Under the pieces are notes generated by a model. The model did no database searches. It was not told the origin of the DNA and saw nothing but the letters and a program-made list of their open reading frames with translations. Positions 59,524 through 64,000 of a stretch of DNA of 64,000 nucleotides are shown piece after piece. This stretch comes from Hominenteromicrobium mulieris (GTDB taxonomy: Bacteria; Bacillota; Clostridia; Oscillospirales; Acutalibacteraceae). The DNA lies in the NCBI GenBank assembly GCA_021029595.1, contig JAJJOY010000005.1, positions 100,191 to 164,190 on the forward strand. Direction: 5' to 3'. The position numbers and the translations under genes were made by a program. The number at the start of each line of letters is the position of its first letter. Position 1 is the stretch's first letter.

Positions 59524-59959
59524 GCGCTATTCCCTCCATTTCCGCTTGGAGCTGCCGTAGGGCTTTTCGGATATGGTAGCCCGCTGTGCTGCGGCTGCGC
59601 CCGTACTGTCTGCCAATTTCGTGCTGTGGAATACGCTTGAAAAAGGACAGGTAAATCATTTCCCGCTCCCGTTCGTCCAGCCGTGACAGGGCTTCCGCAA
59701 GTAAGCCGCTGCTGAAAATGACCGTATCGCCGCAAAGGGTAAGTATGTATTCCTCGTCCGGCTCCGGGGCTTGGAAATATTCATCTGTCGTGCCTAAAGG
59801 GTAGTGCTTTTCGTCTGTGAGGTATTCAAGGGATATTTCTCTTTTGTGCTTCCTGCTCCGTGTCCTCGCTGCGTTGATCGTTGCATTTCGGATAACGACT
59901 TTGCAAAAGGCATGGAAAGTGTACTCGATATGTTCCCGATATTCTTCTGTACAGGTCAT
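59513..59959 (-). CDS. Tn916 Orf7-like sigma factor
   Basis: 148 residues, ATG 59959 after a G-rich site. 'TFHAFCKVVIRNATINAART' (region 2) and 'LSRLDEREREMIYLSFFKRI' with 'GRQYGRSRSTAGYHIRKALR' (region 4) identify a small sigma-70 factor. In Tn916 its relative drives recombination genes after read-through from tet. Here tet(W) and the methyltransferase lie upstream in the same direction, so tetracycline-linked induction is plausible. Confidence 0.85.
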   Translation of the reverse strand: MTCTEEYREHIEYTFHAFCKVVIRNATINAARTRSRKHKREISLEYLTDEKHYPLGTTDEYFQAPEPDEEYILTLCGDTVIFSSGLLAEALSRLDEREREMIYLSFFKRIPQHEIGRQYGRSRSTAGYHIRKALRQLQAEMEGIAHEE

Positions 59960-60166
59960 GGAAAATCCCCCTTTCCTCCCAAAAGGGCTGTGGCTGGTTA
60001 GTAGTTGCTTTTTATGATAGTAAGGGGCGGCAGCACTTTAGGCTGTCGCCCCTTGATTGCCTACCAGCAAAGGCGGGCGGGGCTGTCAACGGCTGCGCAT
60101 ATGCGCCGTTCATCTTGACCGTTGACTGGCTCGGCTGGGTTTGCTATTTACCCGACAAACTTGAAT

Positions 60167-60934
60167 TTATTTTAAGCTATCACGTTTTACCTTCTTAAGC
60201 CTTACTATCATTACCATAGGAATTTCTTTGTTGGTTTTAAAACATTCTTCATAAAATCCATCAATGACAAATCCAGCTCTAAAACAAAGGTTAAAAATAT
60301 CTTGTATGGAACGATGATAATAAATCTGCTCTTTCGGTTGCCCTTCAATCGCTATATCATAGTAACTGTGCGGTGTCATATATTTTTCAGTCAACGTGAC
60401 AAAACAAGGGTGTTGCGTTGCAAAGACAAAAATTCCGCTTTCCTGCAACAGTTCATAAACAGCCATAAGAAGTGGTTCAATATCCGTAATATCCATAATT
60501 GCCATATTAGAAACTGCTTTCGTAAAGGCTCGATTTCTTTTTAATTCTAATATACTTTTTCTATCGGTCGCATCCGCCACACAAAATTCAATTTGTTTTG
60601 CATATTGTGATTGCCGTCTTTTAGCCAATTCTATCATTTTTTTGCTGTAATCAAAAGCGACAACCGAAGCGCCTCTTTGTGCAAGATACGAAGAATAATT
60701 TCCATTGCCACACGCAATATCCAAAATGTAATCCGCAGGATTAGGAGATAGAAGTTCCGTTACTTTGGGACGCACTACCTCTCTGTGAAATTCATTAGAT
60801 TCGTCACCCATTGCATTATCCCAAAATTGTGCGTTCTCCTCCCAGATTTTTTTACTTTCCTCTGTTCCCATGTTCTCTCCCACTCCCCAAATTTGCTTTT
60901 TTGCTTCCATTAAATCTTCCTTACTATATTCCAT
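60167..60934 (-). CDS. Class I SAM-dependent methyltransferase
   Basis: Start at ATG 60934 after GGAGG; 255 residues. 'ADYILDIACGNGNYSSYLAQ' is motif I, 'VVAFDYSKKMIELAKRRQS' follows, and 'IEFCVADATDRKSILEL' is the acidic loop. Substrate unknown; probably a small molecule. It lies 50 bases downstream of tet(W), lower in GC, and likely shares its transcript. Genes like this accompany tet(W) in several gut bacteria, to my knowledge. Confidence 0.8.
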   Translation of the reverse strand: MEYSKEDLMEAKKQIWGVGENMGTEESKKIWEENAQFWDNAMGDESNEFHREVVRPKVTELLSPNPADYILDIACGNGNYSSYLAQRGASVVAFDYSKKMIELAKRRQSQYAKQIEFCVADATDRKSILELKRNRAFTKAVSNMAIMDITDIEPLLMAVYELLQESGIFVFATQHPCFVTLTEKYMTPHSYYDIAIEGQPKEQIYYHRSIQDIFNLCFRAGFVIDGFYEECFKTNKEIPMVMIVRLKKVKRDSLK

Positions 60935-60984
60935 TGTTACCCTCCATAACTTCTGATTGTTGCCGTCTTGACGATTATGTATCT

Positions 60985-62904
60985 TTACATTACCTTCTGA
61001 AACATATGGCGCACCTTGTCCAGGCGGCTGTTTGGACGGCGGGGCTGGATGACCGGCTGACCGACAGCGGCCTGATATCCTTTCAGCTCTGTAAGGCATA
61101 CGCTCCGCCCGTTGGTGTAAAAGGCCAGATCAGTACGGTATGCCTGTATACAGCGGGCGGGAATCTCGCCAGTAAAGACAACTTCATCCTTTTTTACCTG
61201 GGCCGTTTCGATGGTGGCACAGTATTTCGGTGCATCATGATAAGCCCTGGAAAGGTATTCCTGGGGCGCATAGAGGATGAAGGAGAGATAAGGTTCCAGC
61301 AGCTGCGTCCCCGATTCCTTCAATGCCTGTTCCAATACAATCGGGGCCAATGAGCGGAAGTCCGCCGGCGTGCTGACCGGACTGTAATAAAGCCCGTATT
61401 CAAAGCAAATCTTACAGTCCGTTACGTTCCAGCCGAACAAGCCCTGCTCCAGCCCGTAACGGATACCATCCCTGACAGCGTTTTGAAAACTCTGGTTCAA
61501 GTATCCCAGCGAAACCCGGCTCTCGTATTGTACACCGGAGCCAAGCGAGAGTGGTGTAACAGACAGTCCTATGGATGCCCAAAACGGGTTGGGCGGCACC
61601 TCGATATGGATGGTGTGGCTGGCTGCTTTGAGCGGCCGCTCCATATAAATGACGGAGGGTTCCTTTACCACTGTTTCAAGCTTGTATTTTTCCGACAGCA
61701 AAGCGGAAACAACCTCCAACTGCACCCGGCCCAAAAAAGAAAGAATGATCTCATGGGTGATGGAATCCACTTCGCAACGCAAAAGCGGGTCAGTATCCGC
61801 AAGTTGCGTAAGAGCGTCCAGCAGCCGTTCTCTTTGCGCTGCCGTTTTCGGCGCAATCGTCGTCCGCAGCATGGGGAGGGGGTCCTCGCGCCACCTTTTA
61901 CGAGGGAGCCGGGTTTGGTCCCCTAATACATCGTTTAACCTCACGCTGTCGCTGGGAAGGATAACAATTTCACCCTGATAAGCGGTGTCTGTCCGAACAA
62001 TTTCCCCTTTGGATGGAATACGCATCTCTGTGATTTTCAGCTTTTCTCTCCCGGCCAGGGCCACCGTATCCCGCAGGCGCAGCGTTCCGCTGTATAACCG
62101 TAGATAGACACGCCGCTGGCCGCAATCGGTGTACTCAACCTTGAAAACGCTGCCGCATAGGGCGGCGCCCCCCTGTTCCCCAATCGGTTGGAACAGCCCT
62201 GTCACCGCATCCATCAACGGTTGAATGCCAAGGCCATTTTTGGCGCTGCCATGATAGACTGGGAACAGGGAGGCGTCTTGAACCCGCTGCTGTTCCTCCC
62301 GCGCAAGTTTTTCCCGGCTGATTGGTTCTCCTGCGATATACTTTTCCAATAATTCATCGTTATTTTCGATGACCGCATCCCATGCTTCTATGTCGGTATT
62401 TTCCTCCAGGACTATTTCCGGGGACAGCGACACCGTCTGCTTGATGATAATATCGGCGGAGAGCTTATCCCGAACAGACTGAACCACGCTCTGCAAATCA
62501 ACGCCAGCCTGGTCGATCTTGTTGATAAAGATAACGGTGGGAATGTTCATTTTCCGCAGGGCATGGAACAGAATACGGGTCTGGGCCTGCACGCCATCTT
62601 TAGCGGAGATCACCAAGATGGCCCCATCTAAAACAGCCAAAGAGCGGTACACCTCCGCCAAAAAATCCATGTGGCCGGGCGTATCCACAATGTTAACTTT
62701 ACATCTGTGCCACTGGAAGGAAGTGACTGCCGCTTGAATGGTAATCCCACGCTGCCGCTCCAAAAACATGGTGTCCGTCCTCGTTGTCCCTTTTTCGACG
62801 CTCCCCGGTTCTGAAATGGCTCCGCTGGCATATAGCAGGCTCTCCGTCAAGGTCGTCTTTCCAGCGTCTACATGGGCAAGAATTCCAATATTGATTATTT
62901 TCAT
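60985..62904 (-). CDS. tet(W): Tetracycline resistance ribosomal protection protein Tet(W)
   Basis: 639 residues, the usual Tet(W) length. It is an EF-G-like GTPase that displaces tetracycline from the ribosome. Motifs: G1 '[20 protein letters not shown]', G2 '[14 protein letters not shown]', G3 '[10 protein letters not shown]', G4 'FINKIDQAG', and the domain IV loop with '[15 protein letters not shown]'. The sequence agrees with Tet(W) along its whole length as I remember it, without an evident switch to Tet(O) or Tet(32). AAGGGAGG precedes the ATG. A leader peptide and attenuator lie upstream. This is the only clear antibiotic-resistance gene of the window. Confidence 0.95.
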   Translation of the reverse strand: MKIINIGILAHVDAGKTTLTESLLYASGAISEPGSVEKGTTRTDTMFLERQRGITIQAAVTSFQWHRCKVNIVDTPGHMDFLAEVYRSLAVLDGAILVISAKDGVQAQTRILFHALRKMNIPTVIFINKIDQAGVDLQSVVQSVRDKLSADIIIKQTVSLSPEIVLEENTDIEAWDAVIENNDELLEKYIAGEPISREKLAREEQQRVQDASLFPVYHGSAKNGLGIQPLMDAVTGLFQPIGEQGGAALCGSVFKVEYTDCGQRRVYLRLYSGTLRLRDTVALAGREKLKITEMRIPSKGEIVRTDTAYQGEIVILPSDSVRLNDVLGDQTRLPRKRWREDPLPMLRTTIAPKTAAQRERLLDALTQLADTDPLLRCEVDSITHEIILSFLGRVQLEVVSALLSEKYKLETVVKEPSVIYMERPLKAASHTIHIEVPPNPFWASIGLSVTPLSLGSGVQYESRVSLGYLNQSFQNAVRDGIRYGLEQGLFGWNVTDCKICFEYGLYYSPVSTPADFRSLAPIVLEQALKESGTQLLEPYLSFILYAPQEYLSRAYHDAPKYCATIETAQVKKDEVVFTGEIPARCIQAYRTDLAFYTNGRSVCLTELKGYQAAVGQPVIQPRRPNSRLDKVRHMFQKVM

Positions 62905-62941
62905 GTGATTGTCCTCCCTTTACAGCCCCAAAGGGCATAAA

Positions 62942-62978
62942 AATCCCCAGCAGTAAAATACTTTTACCACTGGGGATT
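62942..62978 (-). promoter_or_regulatory. tet(W) transcription attenuator
   Basis: On the minus strand AATCCCCAG and CTGGGGATT pair around an inner GTAAAA/TTTTAC stem and are followed by TTTTTAT: an intrinsic terminator between leader peptide and tet(W). In tet(M)-type control, stalled ribosomes on the leader prevent it from forming. Confidence 0.85.
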
Positions 62979-63008
62979 ATAAGTTGCGGACATACACATA
63001 TACAGCAT
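62964..63008 (-). CDS. tet(W) leader peptide
   Basis: A 14-codon gene, MLYMCMSATYNPQW, whose last codons lie in the 5' arm of the attenuator. Position and content match leader peptides of ribosomal-protection tet genes. Translation rate under tetracycline would decide between termination and read-through. Confidence 0.75.
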   Translation of the reverse strand: MLYMCMSATYNPQW

Positions 63009-63266
63009 ACACCTGTTTGTGATTGCTGTTTTTGGGGATATGTCAAAATTGATAAGGCAAAAGTATTCTTAAATTGGGTACAAAAAACTAAGCCCCTACA
63101 AAAGGAGCTATCATAATCCTTTGTTCCCACTATTTGATTATAGTTTTATTTAAGAATACCTTGCCGCATATTTTTTACTCCTTTTCTGGAATGAAGCTAT
63201 TATATCACATCAGTTTTAGGAAAGCAAGTACCTAAAAGAAATTTTTCTTCCCCTTATATGTAACAA

Positions 63267-63380
63267 TCATACCGGCTTCCTAGCGTTCAGAATGTTTTCT
63301 GCTGTCTGCTGTGGTGTTTGGTTGGAATTGTCCAACCAAAAGCCGATCCGTGGTGTTGTCTGCATTTTACTAAATACAAA
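63267..63380 (-). pseudogene. C-terminal fragment of a nucleotide-kinase-like protein
   Basis: 'QTTPRIGFWLDNSNQTPQQT' and AENILNARKPV recall the C-terminus of P-loop kinases ('..DFWLDNS..TPEET..'). Nothing recognisable precedes it and a start is missing. The region 63009-63545 otherwise holds the tet(W) promoter area and a terminator-like AGCTCC..GGGGCT hairpin near 63095-63115. Confidence 0.35.
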
Positions 63381-63545
63381 TTCAATGTATACAGAAAGAT
63401 ATAAGGAGTGGGAGGGATTCCGCCGTAGTTGGCATTGTAGGAAAATCCAAAAGTTTAGATTTTCCCACAATGCTTATCTTTTGGTCTTTGGTTCGGAATA
63501 GTGTAGTGCTGGCGGTCTATCTCTTGTTTTCGGTTGCTTGCTTCC

Positions 63546-63686
63546 TTACCGTACATGAGCATTGGAGCCCGGGTTATCCGAGCCGTAGCCCTCCAGCAGA
63601 TTAACCACGCCCCACACGCCAAGGCCAGCACCGAGAGCAATAACGAGGGTCTGTAAAGTGTCGATTGCAGATGAGAAAAATGCCAT
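63546..63686 (-). pseudogene. Maff2 family protein, N-terminal half (cut by insertion)
   Basis: ATG 63686 with GGAGG starts 'MAFFSSAIDTLQTLVIALGA', then 'GLGVWGVVNLLEGYGSDNPG' and SNA, a canonical Maff2 start. After this the frame runs into the insert and ends (TAA 63546-63548). The remaining half is at 42165-42245. The truncated 46-residue protein keeps only the first membrane helix. Confidence 0.9.
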
Positions 63687-63755
63687 ATAAGCCTCCATTT
63701 CTCCGGGATTTTCCCGGTAACAAAAAAGCCGCCCTTGCAGGCGGCAGGTTACAAA

Positions 63756-63778
63756 CTTCGGGACACTTTGTCTCGAAG
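63756..63778. repeat. 23-bp palindrome, copy 11
   Basis: CTTCGGGACA-CTT-TGTCTCGAAG, between the probable coupling-protein gene and Maff2. It shows that the outer ICE resumes here. Confidence 0.85.
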
Positions 63779-63781
63779 CGT

Positions 63782-64000
63782 TTATGCAAAGGCGTCTGGA
63801 TCGTCGATGTCATCATAGTTGAGGATGTCCTCGTCCTCTTCTGTGAGTGCATCGTCCGGCACAGTCACCTCATACATCGTACACGCCTCGTTCAGACCGG
63901 GCCGCCTGCGGCGGTTAATGAGCCTGTCAAGGTCAAAAGCGTTTTTCTGTTTATCGGCCTCCGCCGTAAAGCGATAATTGGGGTGCTGTTTCAAATCATA
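63782..64000 (-). CDS. C-terminus of a probable VirD4-like coupling protein (partial)
   Basis: The frame is open to the window edge and ends at 63782: 'KQHPNYRFTAEADKQKNAFD', 'LDRLINRRRRPGLNEACTMY' and an acidic tail ending 'DDIDDPDAFA'. In this ICE family the VirD4/TraG-like coupling ATPase directly precedes Maff2, and its C-terminus often contains such a basic stretch and acidic tail. The ATPase domain is outside the window, so this rests mainly on position. Confidence 0.5.
   Translation of the reverse strand, partial: YDLKQHPNYRFTAEADKQKNAFDLDRLINRRRRPGLNEACTMYEVTVPDDALTEEDEDILNYDDIDDPDAFA

Larger units (their letters stand above)
42246..63555 (-). mobile_element. Composite tet(W) insert within the Maff2 gene
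   Basis: Ends are defined to within a few bases by the broken Maff2 frame: '..SDNPGSNAH' stops at 63.555 kb and 'GIKQLMAGGG..' resumes at 42.245 kb. The insert contains three modules: MobL/primase/VapE/recombinase (42.3-50 kb), MobC/relaxase/RepA/DnaC/TnpW/recombinase/TnpV (52-59 kb) and a Tn916-like tail with tet(W) (59.3-63.1 kb). None of the outer ICE's palindromes occur inside. Either recombinase could have made the insertion; that at 42336 lies next to the left end and is the likelier. Confidence 0.8.
17873..64000 (-). mobile_element. Outer integrative conjugative element (left end to window edge)
   Basis: The left boundary is placed where the AAA ATPase gene breaks off, 45 bases from the serine recombinase stop. 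Almost all genes run on the minus strand: coupling-protein end, Maff2, TrbL/VirB6, SpoVG-like, two DNA methyltransferases, PrgI, VirB4, NlpC/P60, DUF4315, CD1107-type protein, cysteine-rich VLP, accessory genes, MobC, relaxase, cargo, sigma, recombinase. This order is that of the Clostridioides CTn/Tn1549-like ICE family. Eleven 23-bp palindromes mark its backbone. It is interrupted by a 21.3-kb insert at 42.25-63.55 kb and continues beyond the window. Confidence 0.8.

Noticed and set aside
63041..63046. TTGACA on the minus strand as the -35 box of tet(W)
   Set aside because: No acceptable -10 box 16-18 bases downstream; the promoter could not be fixed.
63267..63470. Complete gene upstream of tet(W)
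   Set aside because: Only the last ~37 residues look protein-like; treated as a remnant.
1..64000. tRNA or rRNA genes
   Set aside because: No cloverleaf with conserved T-loop or rRNA-like sequence was recognised while reading; a tRNAscan/Infernal run would settle it.

Overview
The window reads as DNA of a human- or animal-gut Clostridia species, most likely Oscillospirales. The support is indirect: CD1107/CD1108/CD1112-type conjugation genes, large serine recombinases, TnpV/TnpW-type transposon proteins, tet(W), an agr-type quorum system and SpaA-type pili. Base composition shifts sharply between blocks, as expected for a mosaic of transferred DNA. I see no tRNA, rRNA or CRISPR array.

Layout. 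(1) 0.13-2.64 kb: remnant of an integrative conjugative element (ICE), in which a cytosine methyltransferase N-terminus is fused to the C-terminus of a VirB4 ATPase, followed by an intact CHAP-domain protein. (2) 3.0-6.9 kb: AT-rich ABC-2 transporter operon (anchored protein, two permeases, ATPase, DUF5028-like protein), convergent with an orphan LytTR regulator whose phosphoacceptor position is Glu. (3) 8.1-12.3 kb: XRE repressor and a divergent agr-type operon (unknown gene, AgrA-, AgrC-, AgrB- and AgrD-like). (4) 12.4-16.6 kb: GC-richer pilus block with a broken sigma-like gene, a 5'-truncated Cna-B adhesin, an internally deleted major pilin, a class C sortase and a sigma-like regulator. 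(5) 16.7-17.87 kb: broken phosphoesterase and broken AAA ATPase, the latter cut by the left end of the next element.

(6) 17.87 kb to beyond 64 kb: an outer ICE, nearly all on the minus strand. It holds a serine recombinase, small regulators, an ECF/ABC transport cargo with an AraC regulator (21.3-28.8 kb), relaxase and MobC, CD11xx accessory genes, NlpC/P60 hydrolase, VirB4, PrgI, two DNA methyltransferases, a SpoVG-like protein, VirB6/TrbL and Maff2. Eleven copies of a 23-bp palindrome (arms CTTCGGGACA and TGTCCCGAAG) sit at its gene junctions and nowhere else in the window.

(7) 42.25-63.55 kb: a 21.3-kb insert splits the small Maff2 gene of the outer ICE. It is itself composite: a MobL/primase/VapE element with a serine recombinase and an RSF1010-like oriT; a second mobilizable element (MobC, relaxase, RepA-like, DnaC-like, TnpW, recombinase, XRE, TnpV); and a Tn916-like tail with tet(W), its attenuator leader, a SAM methyltransferase, a sigma factor and an HTH protein. 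The outer ICE resumes at 63.55 kb with the Maff2 N-terminus and the end of a probable coupling protein.

The outer ICE appears to supply a conjugation machine on which the two inner mobilizable units could travel, carrying tetracycline resistance with them. The interrupted Maff2 gene and several altered start codons leave it open whether the outer ICE still transfers itself. The strongest candidate for something undescribed is the palindrome family of the outer ICE.
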